DNA of 36,178 bases from Nostoc sp. S4 (GCA_029379225.1 JAQYWR010000063.1:1-36178); one strand, 5' to 3'; shown: positions 1 through 9,263, counted from the stretch's first letter. Notes: generated by a model from the sequence alone, not told the origin. Program-made: numbers and translations.

Positions 1-377
1 CTCAAATTATTACCTAGCAAACTTTTTGGGCTTTCTTATCCGTCGAACTCACGTTTACTTACGCCTACCTACTTGGTTTGGATCTGCTGAGATTGTTTCC
101 TTTGGCTCTGCTCCAGTCGCAATCACAGAATACTACTATCTTTGAGAGCAACTTGTTATAAAATCGACATTTAAGCTTAGAACTTCAAACTCAATTCTGA
201 ACTGGGAATACCAAGATATTGAACTTCATTTCTAAACGTTAGAGAAAAATTTCCTCACACATAATCTCCAATCCCTATTCTCTATTAAGGACTGATAAAT
301 AAAAAATATCCCACTGTTCACAGTCATCAGTCATCAGTCATCAACCCCAAACGAGGTAATTTATTTCTTAGAGTTTC
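1..377. other. Gap downstream of the flv1-like gene, with a heptamer repeat
   Basis: I see no convincing gene here. The plus-strand frame starting at base 2 stays open for 47 codons to a TGA at 143-145. It could be the tail of a gene entering from the left, but I recognise no family and the length is not significant. Three perfect copies of CAGTCAT lie in tandem at 321-341, the style of short tandem repeat common in Nostocales intergenic DNA. No clear hairpin terminator for the flv gene is visible. Confidence 0.5.
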
Positions 378-2090
378 CTAATAATGAGTTGCTGATTTGC
401 GATGATGCACGGCTGTAACACCATCGGTGTCTAACAATTTGCCATTATCTATAGTTGCATAAACCAGCCAGTGGTCGCCAGATTCCATTCGGCCTTGTAC
501 GGAACATTCGAGATATGCTAAAGCATCATTCAATACCGGAGAACCGTTTTGTGCTTCTTGTGCGGGGACACCAGCAAATCGGTCTTGTCCTGGACCAAAA
601 GGTTTGAGGAAATGCTTCATCAATCCTAAGTGATTGCCTTCTTTAAGAATGTTGAGGACAAATTTATTTCCTGAGTGTGTCAAACTTTCTACGGCGCGGT
701 CTTTGGCAACAGCGATGGTCAAACCAGGAGGATTAAAGCTAGCCTGAGACACCCAAGAAGCTAACATGGCGCTGGATATATCCTCTTGTTTGGCTGTCAT
801 AACGCACAGGGAACCAACAATTCGCCCAACTGCTTGTTCAACTGTGGTGGCAGGAACACTTTGCGCTCGCACTTTTTTCGCTTTTTTCAATGTTTGGGCA
901 AAGTCAGTACCAGCTTGTTCGCACAATTGCAAGGTAGCATCGTCGGGTTTGAATTTGACGCGGATGCTCTCAAAGCCAAACCGATATCCAGCATCTTTCA
1001 ATTTACTTTCGATTAAATCAACCGCTTCACCACTCCAGCCAAAGGAACCAAATACACCAGCAAGTTTATTATTTGTAGCCGTGGCTAGCACAATTCCTAA
1101 AGCTGTTTGCACAGGTGTGGGTGCATGACCGCCAAGGGTAGGGGAACCCATAACAAAGCCAGCAGATTTTTCCACAGCAGCCCGGATATCTTCTGGGTCG
1201 GTGAATTCGCAGTTAATCGATTCTACCGCAACACCAGCTTTGGTGATCCCCCGAGCGATCGCTTGGGCTAAAGTAGCTGTATTTCCATAAGCCGACGCAT
1301 AAATCAAAGCTACTGTCAAGTCCGCAGAAGTTTGCTGTTGGCTCCATTCTCTATAAGCTTTGGTCAGTTCGATTAAGCCATAGCGCACCAAAGAGCCATG
1401 TCCAGTGGCGTACATTCGTACGGGGAAATCTGCAAGTTTTTCTAGCGCTGTCTCAACTTGACGAGCGTGGGGAGCCATCAGACAATCATAATAATAGCGG
1501 CGGTCTTCGTTATAGATTTCCCAGCCTTCATCAAATACCTGGTCGCCGCAAACATGCGCCCCAAATAACTTATCTGAGTAGAGAATTTCTGTTTGCGGAT
1601 CGTAGGTGCAAAGGTGGTCTGGATAGCGGGGGTTGGGGGTGGGAATAAACTCTAAATTATGCCCATTGCCCAAATCGAGAGTTTCTTCTCCCCGCATCAC
1701 TAGAATTTGTAAATCTGGATTTTCTAGCGCCCCGCGTAAATTTTTTGCTCCAGGATTAGAACAAACAAAAGTAATTTGCGGGGCAATTTCTAGCAAAGCT
1801 TTTAAAGTTGCAGCGCGGTTGGGATTAATGTGTCCCAAAATTATATAATCTAGTTTTTTAACATCAAAACGCTGCTGCAAGGCTTGTAAATAAATTTGGG
1901 TAAATGTTTCCCCAGGAGGGTCAATCAGGGCATTTTTCTCGCTTTCAATTAAATAAGAATTAGCAGTTGTACCCTTAGCCAGAGCATATTCTATTTCAAA
2001 TCTCAGCCTTGACCAACTACGCGATCGCAATATTCTTGTATCTGTTGCAATCGGGAAAACTTGAACGTCACGGGGTTTGTTTGTTGACAT
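378..2090 (-). CDS. flv1: Flavodiiron protein, Flv1-like (altered metal ligands), with C-terminal flavin reductase domain
   Basis: A 570-residue class C flavodiiron protein. The order is a metallo-beta-lactamase-like domain (about 30-250), a flavodoxin domain (about 260-400) and a C-terminal flavin reductase domain (about 425-570), the last being specific to photosynthetic organisms. The usual di-iron motif HxExDH is replaced by H87-I-N89-P-N91-R92, and the next ligand histidine is replaced by R155 (PNPRYPD). D173 and the late GHG histidine remain. Loss of ligands of this kind marks the Flv1/Flv2 type, which is thought to act with a canonical partner in NAD(P)H-dependent reduction of O2 to water without releasing reactive oxygen. 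The canonical partner lies directly upstream on the same strand, 135 nt away from ORF to ORF. Immediate adjacency of the two genes resembles the heterocyst pair flv1B-flv3B of Anabaena, but that subtype is inference. No clear Shine-Dalgarno precedes the ATG. Confidence 0.93.
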   Translation of the reverse strand: MSTNKPRDVQVFPIATDTRILRSRSWSRLRFEIEYALAKGTTANSYLIESEKNALIDPPGETFTQIYLQALQQRFDVKKLDYIILGHINPNRAATLKALLEIAPQITFVCSNPGAKNLRGALENPDLQILVMRGEETLDLGNGHNLEFIPTPNPRYPDHLCTYDPQTEILYSDKLFGAHVCGDQVFDEGWEIYNEDRRYYYDCLMAPHARQVETALEKLADFPVRMYATGHGSLVRYGLIELTKAYREWSQQQTSADLTVALIYASAYGNTATLAQAIARGITKAGVAVESINCEFTDPEDIRAAVEKSAGFVMGSPTLGGHAPTPVQTALGIVLATATNNKLAGVFGSFGWSGEAVDLIESKLKDAGYRFGFESIRVKFKPDDATLQLCEQAGTDFAQTLKKAKKVRAQSVPATTVEQAVGRIVGSLCVMTAKQEDISSAMLASWVSQASFNPPGLTIAVAKDRAVESLTHSGNKFVLNILKEGNHLGLMKHFLKPFGPGQDRFAGVPAQEAQNGSPVLNDALAYLECSVQGRMESGDHWLVYATIDNGKLLDTDGVTAVHHRKSATHY

Positions 2091-2097
2091 AGCTTTA

Positions 2098-2215
2098 TTA
2101 GGGATTGGGGACTGAGTACTGGAAGATGGGGAAATAGGGAGATGGGGGGATAGGCAGATGGGGTGAAACTACGCCCACCACCCTACACTGCCAATGCCCA
2201 ATCCCCAATCCCTAA
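2098..2215. repeat. Long inverted repeat between the two flv genes
   Basis: A 13-base arm at 2098-2110 (TTAGGGATTGGGG) is perfectly complementary to 2203-2215 (CCCCAATCCCTAA). The G-rich half and C-rich half between the arms could pair further. On the minus-strand transcript this gives a long hairpin between the flv3-like stop and the flv1-like start. It might attenuate or process the message so that the two subunits are made in different amounts. Similar G/C-rich strings occur elsewhere in the window (near 10190, 24970 and 26010), so it may simply be a dispersed intergenic repeat. Confidence 0.6.
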
Positions 2216-2225
2216 TCCCTAGTCT

Positions 2226-3950
2226 TTAATAATGGTTTCCGACTTTTCTGTGATGCACAGCAGTCAAGGCATCAGGCTTAGAAACTCGTCCGGCGTAAAC
2301 TGTACTGTATACTGCCCAGTGGTCGCCGCAGTCCATTCTACTGATGACTTCACACTCCATATAGGCTAGGGCGTCGGTGAGGATGGGGGCACCGTTTTCG
2401 GCTGGCTGGGTTCTCACTCCTTGAAAACGGTCTGCACCAGGGGCGAACCGCTTCAAAAAGTGCTTCATTAGTGGTTGAAAATTGCCTTCCTCTAAAACAT
2501 TAAGTACAAAGCGATCGCCTACTTGCATGAGTGATTCAATTGCCCGGTCTTTGGCGACTGCAATGGAAAATCCTAAGGGTTTGAAGCTGGCTTGAGCAAC
2601 CCAAGAAGCTAACATCGCACTGGAAACGTCGCCTTTTTTGGCAGTGATAATATATAGTCCACCGCTGAGTCTACCTAGTGCTTTGTCCAAGTCTGCACCA
2701 AGCGATTTCATGGCTTTAATGCTGCGATCGCGTGTTACCCATTGACCTAAGTCTGTACCCGCTTCTTCACAGAGTTTGTAGATGTTTTCTGTGGGTATTT
2801 CCTTAATCCGAATTGCTGGGAAAACGGTTGTCAAGCCCAAATTTCGGAATTTACCTAGCAAAGGATCTATCGGTTCATCATCGCCGCCACCAGTTTCAAA
2901 TACGCCGATGGCTTGCTTTTCTTTGGCAGATCCTAAAATTGTGCTGAGTGCAGCTTGGATGTTAGCAGCGCCAGAAGCCGGAGGTAAACCAACAACCAAG
3001 CCAGCACAGCGGCCAACTAGTTCCCGTAACTCTTGTAAATCGACTTCAGATCCCAAGTCCACAATTTCTATACCAACATTAGTTTTGCCGATCCCGTTGG
3101 CAATTGCTTGGGCGAGGCGATCGCTATAACCGTATTCGGAAACGTAAAATATCCCAATGGTTGTTTCTGCCTTGGTTTGGGTTTGGCTCCAAGTGCGGTA
3201 ACGTCCAACTAGTTCCTCAACATTGTAAGATAATAACGGGCCGTGACCAGTGGCGATCGTGGCGATAGTTTTTAATTCCCCCATTCGCTTGAGGGCAGAT
3301 AACACTGACCGGGCGTTTGGCCCCATCAAGCATTCGTAGTAATATTTAAAGTCTGCTTCAATAGTTTTTAAATCTTCGTCGAAGGTGCTATCAGAACAAT
3401 AATGCATCCCGAAAGCATCGCAGGTAAAAAGAATTTGCGTTTTATGGTCGAAGCTGAAGATGGTATCTGGCCAATGTAAATTTGGTGCAATTACAAATTC
3501 AAATTCATGACCGTTACCTAAATCTAAGCGATCGCCATTTTTGACAATCTGGCGTTTAAATGGCTGATGTACTAAATTCTCCAAAAACTGAATTGCTACC
3601 TTAGATGCGACAACGGTAATATCCGGAGCCATTTGCAGCAAATCTTTCACTAAACCGCTATGGTCTGGCTCGGTGTGGCTGATAATCAAATAATCTATTT
3701 CTTTGGGGTTGATTAATCCCGTGAGCGTATCAAAATATAGTTGACGAAACTTTTCGTGGGAGGTATCCACCAATGCGGTCTGTTCCCCCCGAATGAGAAA
3801 CGAGTTATAAGTAGTACCGTTTTGCAGACCGAACTCAATATCGAAGCGATCGCGATCCCAATCTAGCGAGCGAATTGCTGTTGTATCTTGAGCGATTTCC
3901 ACAGTCTGTATGGTGAGCCGTTTTTCAGTTTTTTCGCTGAGTGCTACCAT
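2226..3950 (-). CDS. flv3: Flavodiiron protein, Flv3-like (canonical di-iron site), with flavin reductase domain
   Basis: A 574-residue class C flavodiiron protein. From the ATG at 3950 the di-iron motif is complete: H92-x-E94-x-D96-H97 (SHTEPDH), H160 (NLHWPD), D179 (FTCDAFG) and the histidine of ATGHGP. Flavodoxin and C-terminal flavin reductase domains follow, as in its neighbour. It is the presumed catalytic partner of the ligand-poor Flv1-like protein downstream and should reduce O2 to water with NAD(P)H. The frame is open to a TTG at 3968, but a strong AAGGAGGGG Shine-Dalgarno lies between that TTG and the ATG at 3950, which fixes the start at 3950. The gene is divergent from coaX across a 106-base gap that must hold both promoters. 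Adjacent flv genes suggest the heterocyst-type flv1B/flv3B pair; I cannot prove the subtype here. Confidence 0.94.
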   Translation of the reverse strand: MVALSEKTEKRLTIQTVEIAQDTTAIRSLDWDRDRFDIEFGLQNGTTYNSFLIRGEQTALVDTSHEKFRQLYFDTLTGLINPKEIDYLIISHTEPDHSGLVKDLLQMAPDITVVASKVAIQFLENLVHQPFKRQIVKNGDRLDLGNGHEFEFVIAPNLHWPDTIFSFDHKTQILFTCDAFGMHYCSDSTFDEDLKTIEADFKYYYECLMGPNARSVLSALKRMGELKTIATIATGHGPLLSYNVEELVGRYRTWSQTQTKAETTIGIFYVSEYGYSDRLAQAIANGIGKTNVGIEIVDLGSEVDLQELRELVGRCAGLVVGLPPASGAANIQAALSTILGSAKEKQAIGVFETGGGDDEPIDPLLGKFRNLGLTTVFPAIRIKEIPTENIYKLCEEAGTDLGQWVTRDRSIKAMKSLGADLDKALGRLSGGLYIITAKKGDVSSAMLASWVAQASFKPLGFSIAVAKDRAIESLMQVGDRFVLNVLEEGNFQPLMKHFLKRFAPGADRFQGVRTQPAENGAPILTDALAYMECEVISRMDCGDHWAVYSTVYAGRVSKPDALTAVHHRKVGNHY

Positions 3951-4056
3951 AACTCCCCTCCTTGACAAATTGAGTATTTATTCCTCTTGTCTTATTGTGC
4001 CACGCCTTGAATGTAAATTTTTATTAATTTTTAAGATTTAAGTTAAAAACAATCAA

Positions 4057-4908
4057 ATGAGTGAACCACACAGGTATGAAGGACTGACAGAGAATATTTG
4101 GCTAGCTTTGGAGATTGGTAATTCTCGGTTGCACTGGGCGTTATTTAGAGGGGAAACTCTCGATTGTGCTTGGAATAGTGACTATTTGCCTGAGTCTGTC
4201 ATTTATCAGTTAGCTCAATCTCAAACACTCAATGATTTATTAATAGCAATTTTCCCAACCAAAGACCGAACTAGGGAACTGACAAAAACAAACACAAGCA
4301 GTTCTTTTTCATCCCTCCCTCTCCTTCTCCTCGCCTCTGTAGTTCCCAGCCAAACTGCTATTTGGCAAACTTATCCCAACGTTCGTGTTATTACTTTAGA
4401 CGAAATACCACTGCAAGGTATGTATCCCACATTTGGAATTGACCGGGCTTTAGCTTTGTGGGGCGCGGGGAAAACTTGGGGTTTTCCAACATTAGTGATT
4501 GATGCAGGAACAACGCTAACTTTTACGGCTGCTGATGCTAACCAATGTTTAGTTGGAGGCGCAATTCTGCCAGGATTAGGTTTGCAATTTGCAACTCTAA
4601 GTAAACAAACAGGACAATTACCATTAGTAGAAATCCCAGATTTGACATTTCTACCACCACGTTTTGCACTCCAGACAACAGAAGCGATTCAAAGTGGAGT
4701 GATTTATACTTTTATAGCAGGAATTAAAGATTTTATTCAGGCTTGGTGGAAATTATTTCCTGATGGAAAAATTACAATTAAAGGTGGCCATCGCACTTTA
4801 ATAATTAGTTATCTACAAGTTTTATATCCTGATATTGTAGAGCATTTAATTGTTGATACAAATTTAATTTTTCGGGGAATGCGGGAAATAGTAATAGGTG
4901 ATGAATAA
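4057..4908 (+). CDS. coaX: Type III pantothenate kinase
   Basis: This 283-residue protein should phosphorylate pantothenate with ATP, the first step of coenzyme A synthesis, in the cytoplasm. It belongs to the type III (CoaX) family of the acetate/sugar kinase/Hsp70/actin (ASKHA) fold. The N-terminal phosphate-binding motif reads LALEIGNSRLHWALF (about 17-31). The substrate region GIDRALALWGA is near residue 128, and the second ATP-binding motif VIDAGTTLTF is near 148. GGAILPGL follows at about 168. It is slightly longer than typical CoaX, mainly through a Ser/Leu-rich stretch near residues 80-100. It is a single gene, divergent from flv3 and convergent with the histidine kinase gene. The ATG lacks an obvious Shine-Dalgarno. 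Confidence 0.93.
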   Translation: MSEPHRYEGLTENIWLALEIGNSRLHWALFRGETLDCAWNSDYLPESVIYQLAQSQTLNDLLIAIFPTKDRTRELTKTNTSSSFSSLPLLLLASVVPSQTAIWQTYPNVRVITLDEIPLQGMYPTFGIDRALALWGAGKTWGFPTLVIDAGTTLTFTAADANQCLVGGAILPGLGLQFATLSKQTGQLPLVEIPDLTFLPPRFALQTTEAIQSGVIYTFIAGIKDFIQAWWKLFPDGKITIKGGHRTLIISYLQVLYPDIVEHLIVDTNLIFRGMREIVIGDE

Positions 4909-5034
4909 ATGGTAAATATTATGGCAATCCCCGATAAATAAACAGATTAAATTATAGATTGAATAAAATTAAGAAAGAATATTTATAGTGAACTTATACC
5001 CAAAACATCACCGTTTTATGCAATCACCATAATA

Positions 5035-6126
5035 TCAACTATTAGAAATTTGACATTGTTGAATCAGGGGAATGCAAATGATAAACTCAGCACCAACTCC
5101 TGGTTGCGAAATGCATTCTAAAGAACCGCCATGTCTTTCTTTGATAATTTGGTAACTAATAGCCAGTCCCATCCCCGTACCTTGTCCAATGGGCTTGGTC
5201 GTAAAAAAGGGATTAAATATTTGCTTTTTAGCATCTTCTGGTATTCCTAGTCCGTTGTCGGCAATGCGAATTGTCACTTGATTTGACGCTAGTAATTGGG
5301 TGCGAATATAAATTCGGGGATTATCGATTTTATTGTGTTTTTTTATTGCCCATCGACCTCTAAGCACTGAATCTTCTAAAGCATCGATTGCATTCACTAA
5401 AATATTCAAAAATACTTGATTTAACTGCCCAGCATAACAATCAATCAAGGGCAGACTGCCATATTCTTTAATCACCTCAATTTGTGGACGCTTATCAGTA
5501 GCCTTGAGGCGGTTTTGGACGAGCATCATCGTACTATCAATTCCCTCATGGATATCAACCGCTTTCATTTCAGCTTCGTCTAAGCGAGAGAAAGTCCGCA
5601 GGGAAAGTACAATCTCTCGAATCCGCTCTGCTCCCATCATCATCGATTTGAATAATTTGGGGAAGTCTGACCTTAAAAAATCTAGTTCAATTAGATTTGC
5701 AAACTCCTCAATTGCCTTGACAGATTGGGGATAATGTTTTTGGTAGAGATCTAACAGTGAAAATAAGTTTTGGGCGTATTCATCAGCTGGTTTAAGGTTG
5801 CCGTAAATAAAGCTAACCGGGTTGTTGATTTCGTGAGCAATGCCTGCTACCATTTGACCGAGAGCAGACATCTTTTCGCTTTGAATTATTTGAGCTTGCA
5901 TTTCATGTAAACTATTTAATGTATTTTCTAATTCTTGGCTTCTGTGCTGCAAGTCTCTTTGAGAGTCTTCTAACTCACAAATTACTTTCTTGAGTAAAAA
6001 TTCTTTTGTGCCAATATCAGTTTCTAGCTGGCGGCGTTCAGCTTGACAGCGTTCTAGCTTTTTTTGTAAGAGACGGTTTTTCTTTTCCAACTCTTGGATC
6101 TGGACAAAATCCCTTTGGTTATCCAT
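5035..6126 (-). CDS. Cytoplasmic histidine kinase with N-terminal coiled coil
   Basis: A 363-residue sensor histidine kinase without membrane segments. Residues about 8-85 are heptad-rich and charged, as expected for a coiled coil. The HisKA phosphoacceptor motif follows at about 86-108 with H98 in GIAHEINNP. After the dimerisation helices comes the HATPase domain: an N box near 235-251 (NQVFLNILVNAIDAL), the G1 motif DNGLGIP, the F box (FNPFFTTK) and the G2 box (GTGMGLAI). No receiver domain is attached and no response regulator gene lies nearby. It follows the FIST-domain gene by only 7 nt on the same strand, so the two are very probably co-transcribed. The FIST protein is the likely input module and this kinase the output; the target is unknown. 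Confidence 0.92.
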   Translation of the reverse strand: MDNQRDFVQIQELEKKNRLLQKKLERCQAERRQLETDIGTKEFLLKKVICELEDSQRDLQHRSQELENTLNSLHEMQAQIIQSEKMSALGQMVAGIAHEINNPVSFIYGNLKPADEYAQNLFSLLDLYQKHYPQSVKAIEEFANLIELDFLRSDFPKLFKSMMMGAERIREIVLSLRTFSRLDEAEMKAVDIHEGIDSTMMLVQNRLKATDKRPQIEVIKEYGSLPLIDCYAGQLNQVFLNILVNAIDALEDSVLRGRWAIKKHNKIDNPRIYIRTQLLASNQVTIRIADNGLGIPEDAKKQIFNPFFTTKPIGQGTGMGLAISYQIIKERHGGSLECISQPGVGAEFIICIPLIQQCQISNS

Positions 6127-6133
6127 ACACTAC

Positions 6134-7291
6134 TTATTTTGTTCCCATTAGCAGTGTGACAAACGTTTTATTATGAAATTGCGTTTGACCTTTGTCCACC
6201 AAAGGAGCAATTTCACCGTAAGCGTAGAAACCACAGCAAGGTAACGCCTTTGGTAAATGAGTTTTCACAAGCTGATACTCAAGTCTTGCCAGAGTTCCCA
6301 GAATTCGCCGTCGGGCTGCACAGGAAATAAGTAACGCTGCTGTTGGCTCCACACCTGGATAATCGGCAAGAGCATTCTTTAGGGATGCCTCAGAAGCTGA
6401 TAGAATATTGTCACGAGTTGCATCGGTGATTTGCACCACAGCCTGTTGAGGAATGTCAGAGAAGAAGGTAACGCTACCAGATTGTTGATCGTAACCATTG
6501 GGTGCCCGCATATAAAAATGGTCTCGATCCTCAAAAACTGCCAAGGCATGGATTGCAAAGTTAGCCGCAAATCGTTCTTCACCGAGATAGTGCTGGTAGA
6601 AATCTAAGGCACGCTCTCCATCAATTTCATAGACTACGTTGCCATTAACTTTAGTTACACGACTACGTTGGCTGATAGGAGTCCAACCACTGGCAACTCC
6701 GTGGGAAAATAATAGTTGTCCAGAGAACAGCAGCACTGGCACTGAATCACTTAAGACTTCACCCTGGAAGAATTGGTAGGTTTTGTCAAAGGTATAGTCA
6801 TCAGCAGCCATTCCGCCAATAATCGGAATATGCTCTCCCAAGCTTTGTTTTAAACCTTCTAAAATTAACACCCCATTGCTCGTCAGACTATCAGGAAAGG
6901 TGAGGCACAATTGTGGCACAGATGCACTTTTTACCTTTGCTTGTTCAATCGCTTGTTGGGCTGCAAGGGCTGGATTTTTGGATGCTCCTCGTCCAATACC
7001 TGCCCGAATTTCCACTTCATCCGTAGCAAACAGCATTAAGGTTAGAGAGTCTTGCTGAAACTCCAGAATTGAGGAGATTTCTCCATTTGTAGTTCCACCA
7101 ATCAACTCAATTCCAGGAAAAGTATCTTGGATGCGTTGCAAAATTAATACATGGTCAAAGTCTATAGCAGTGAATAAAAGTCCAGCTTGAGGAATTGACC
7201 CTGCAAGTGAACGGCTACATTCTTGAAGAACTTCAGCGATCGCATTTTGAGAATCGGGATCGTCGCTATGACCAACAACAACTTGAAACAC
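6134..7291 (-). CDS. FIST-domain sensor protein
   Basis: A 385-residue protein with the FIST N domain (about 25-215) followed by FIST C (about 220-370). Diagnostic stretches include GGTTNGEIS near residue 65, IIGGMAADDY near 157 and the C-terminal CCGFYAYGEIAP. FIST domains are predicted sensory modules, probably binding small ligands such as amino acids, and are commonly encoded beside signalling proteins. There is no signal peptide or membrane segment, so it probably acts in the cytoplasm. It is the first gene of a two-gene unit with the histidine kinase downstream. Two cysteines close together in SCAARRRILG (near 324) and PCCGFYAYGE (near 352) are worth noting. The ligand cannot be inferred from sequence. 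Confidence 0.88.
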   Translation of the reverse strand: MFQVVVGHSDDPDSQNAIAEVLQECSRSLAGSIPQAGLLFTAIDFDHVLILQRIQDTFPGIELIGGTTNGEISSILEFQQDSLTLMLFATDEVEIRAGIGRGASKNPALAAQQAIEQAKVKSASVPQLCLTFPDSLTSNGVLILEGLKQSLGEHIPIIGGMAADDYTFDKTYQFFQGEVLSDSVPVLLFSGQLLFSHGVASGWTPISQRSRVTKVNGNVVYEIDGERALDFYQHYLGEERFAANFAIHALAVFEDRDHFYMRAPNGYDQQSGSVTFFSDIPQQAVVQITDATRDNILSASEASLKNALADYPGVEPTAALLISCAARRRILGTLARLEYQLVKTHLPKALPCCGFYAYGEIAPLVDKGQTQFHNKTFVTLLMGTK

Positions 7292-7649
7292 AACTACCTC
7301 GTTGTAAGTTTAAATATCCTATGCTAATTCGGATGTTAGCTTTCTGTACTTACAATTAGATTTCCCATTTCCTGGAATCAAATCTCAGTTCACCTGACTT
7401 TTTATTATCAAAATAAGTATGGGCGAGTTGTGACTAGAAAATAATATAAATAAAAATAGCGACAAAGAGCAAAATTATGCTTTCTACGATTAGATTAGTG
7501 TTAACTGTGGTAAGAGCGATCACCCGATCCAAATTAGTATGAATAATGCAAACTTTCAAAGCAAGCTTTATATATATTTAGTTGAAATCATCTGTTTTAA
7601 AATATATAACTTGCATTTATTCAATTACTAATGTCCAATATCCCATCCT
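7292..7649. other. Gap between the hydrolase and FIST genes
   Basis: An AT-rich gap of 358 bases that should contain the FIST-kinase promoter (reading leftwards) and the 3' end of the hydrolase transcript. I see no gene, no strong hairpin and no tandem repeat in it. Confidence 0.6.
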
Positions 7650-8468
7650 TTATGCCCAATTTTCTTTAACAAACTCTCGAATATCTATCGCTATATCCTC
7701 AGCAAAAGATTGTGGTAAGTCATTTCCAGCATGGGGAATCATTTTCAACTCAACTTTTGGTATTAGTTGAGCATAAACTTGACTCTTAGCTAAAGCATTT
7801 GGTGTGTCTTGGCTCCCTTGTAAAATTAAAACTGGAACTTCAATTGTGTAAAGCCGTTTTTGTAATAATTCCGCCTCTATTTCTGCTTGTCGGCGTTTAA
7901 AAAGTAACTGGCAAGCTATAGGGTAACGCAATAAATCTTGACGTGATTGCAATTCCTGGATAAATTTTTCATGCCAACCCAAGATTTTAGTGAAGGAAGT
8001 TAGCGATCGCAACGATTTAACTATCAATGGAGGATAATTTAGTAATTGCCGCATCTTTTGGCAATACTCTTGTTGTCCTGCTATCTCTACACCCTCAGGT
8101 GCTAGCAGTACCATACCATTAACTTTCTCTGGATACTTGAGGACATAACTAGCAGCAATCCAACCTCCAAGAGAATGCCCTACTAAATAGACTTTTTCTA
8201 GCTTAACAGCTTCCAAAAACTCAGCTAAACACTCGACTTGTAAATCAATCGAATGATGGATATTAGGATTTTCCGACTCACCAAAGCCTAATAAATCAGG
8301 TGCGAAGCAATGGAAATTCTCTGCAAGGGACTCCATTACAGATAACCATTGACTGCTATCATTCCAAGCACCATGTAAAAAAATTATCGGAATTTCTGTA
8401 CCTGCTTCACGCCAAAATAATAGCCCTTGAGAAAGCTTTCTCCGGGAGTTACGGAATAGTGTATCCAT
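7650..8468 (-). CDS. Alpha/beta-fold hydrolase
   Basis: A 272-residue single-domain alpha/beta hydrolase. The oxyanion-side motif IIFLHGAWNDS is near residue 29 and the nucleophile elbow GHSLGGW is near residue 96, with serine as nucleophile. The acid is probably the aspartate in LILQGSQDTPN (near 218). The catalytic histidine is in MIPHAGNDLP (near 245). The set is complete, so the enzyme is probably active on an ester or a related small substrate, which the sequence does not reveal. There is no signal peptide. It appears to be a single gene flanked by repeat-rich gaps. Cyanobacteria have many such paralogues, so no gene symbol is given. Confidence 0.88.
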   Translation of the reverse strand: MDTLFRNSRRKLSQGLLFWREAGTEIPIIFLHGAWNDSSQWLSVMESLAENFHCFAPDLLGFGESENPNIHHSIDLQVECLAEFLEAVKLEKVYLVGHSLGGWIAASYVLKYPEKVNGMVLLAPEGVEIAGQQEYCQKMRQLLNYPPLIVKSLRSLTSFTKILGWHEKFIQELQSRQDLLRYPIACQLLFKRRQAEIEAELLQKRLYTIEVPVLILQGSQDTPNALAKSQVYAQLIPKVELKMIPHAGNDLPQSFAEDIAIDIREFVKENWA

Positions 8469-8768
8469 TTTAATTTAGTAGTTAACCTTTAGCACCATAA
8501 TAAATAGTCATTAGTCATTGGTCATTAGTCATTTGTCATTTCCTGCAAAGTTGAGCCATTGCGTTGTAGGGGTTTCCCATTTGTTGGCTCTTAAGGTTCC
8601 CGCACTTTAAAGCAAGTAACGTTTAATATTCCCTAACCTCTCTACGAGACGCTTTGCGTAGCTTGCTTCTTTGTAGAAGTACGCAAGAAACTTTGCACTT
8701 TATCATTTGTCGTTTGGAAATAACTAATCACCAATGACTAACGACCAATGACTAATAACAAAATACTA
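8469..8768. repeat. Heptamer array and dispersed repeat between hydrolase and Nudix genes
   Basis: Five tandem heptamers occupy 8506-8540: AGTCATT, AGTCATT, GGTCATT, AGTCATT, TGTCATT. The far end of the gap (about 8722-8760) carries the opposite orientation (AATGACTAA, CCAATGACTAATAAC), so the gap can fold back on itself. Between them lies TGCAAAGTTGAGC at 8545-8557, which recurs near 9489 in the next gap, and a GAGACGCTTTGCGTAGC-type palindromic stretch. No gene is visible. This looks like a nonautonomous intergenic repeat. Confidence 0.65.
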
Positions 8769-9263
8769 TTATGCCAATGTTGTCAACCCATTCAAGTAGT
8801 CTTGCAACTGTTGAGTATGGTCGTGAGACATCTGTCCTGGAGGTAGGAAATTACAAGCAAAAGCTTGGATTTCCATCACTTCTAAAGTATCTTTAACTTC
8901 CATTGTCCCACGCACCTCAGCTTCAACCACAATACAAATTGAATGAATTCTCGGATCGCGCTCTGGCGAAGAGTAAACTCCTACTAAACGGTTAATTTTT
9001 ACCAATTCTAGTCCAGTTTCCTCCATCAATTCCCGGCGGACTGTGTTGGGAACATCTTCTCCCCAATCCACAATACCTCCAGGCAATGACCAAAGACCAT
9101 TGTCACGCCGCCGGATCAGTACGATCCGACCATCGGGTAAAATCGGGATGATACTAGTGCCAGTAATGGGATGACGAAATATAATACCCAATACTGTTTG
9201 TCCAATACGCCATAAGCTACGGCTGGACTCGACAGCTGACGGAAAAAAAGCAGTAAAGTTCAA
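8769..9263 (-). CDS. Nudix hydrolase
   Basis: A 164-residue Nudix protein. The 23-residue Nudix box lies at about 62-84: G63-IVDWG-E69-DVPNTVR-RELMEETGL, matching GX5EX7REUXEEXGU exactly. It should cleave a nucleoside diphosphate linked to another moiety, using Mg2+ bound by the glutamates. The substrate is not evident. The N-terminal region (MNFTAFFPSA) is a little longer than in minimal Nudix proteins. It is a single gene with repeat-rich gaps on both sides. A second Nudix gene at 30834 has a very similar box context and the same downstream pattern (SPERDPRIHSI here, SDPNRDPRQHTI there), so the two are related. Confidence 0.9.
   Translation of the reverse strand: MNFTAFFPSAVESSRSLWRIGQTVLGIIFRHPITGTSIIPILPDGRIVLIRRRDNGLWSLPGGIVDWGEDVPNTVRRELMEETGLELVKINRLVGVYSSPERDPRIHSICIVVEAEVRGTMEVKDTLEVMEIQAFACNFLPPGQMSHDHTQQLQDYLNGLTTLA

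Noticed and set aside
2..145. Open plus-strand frame entering from the left edge, 47 codons
   Set aside because: No recognisable motif and not longer than expected by chance; mentioned only within the gap entry.
766..1128. 120-codon plus-strand frame inside the flv1-like gene
   Set aside because: Antisense to a complete, well recognised enzyme and without motifs.
5035..7291. Complete two-component system
   Set aside because: No receiver domain or response regulator is encoded in the window, so only a kinase with a sensor is claimed.
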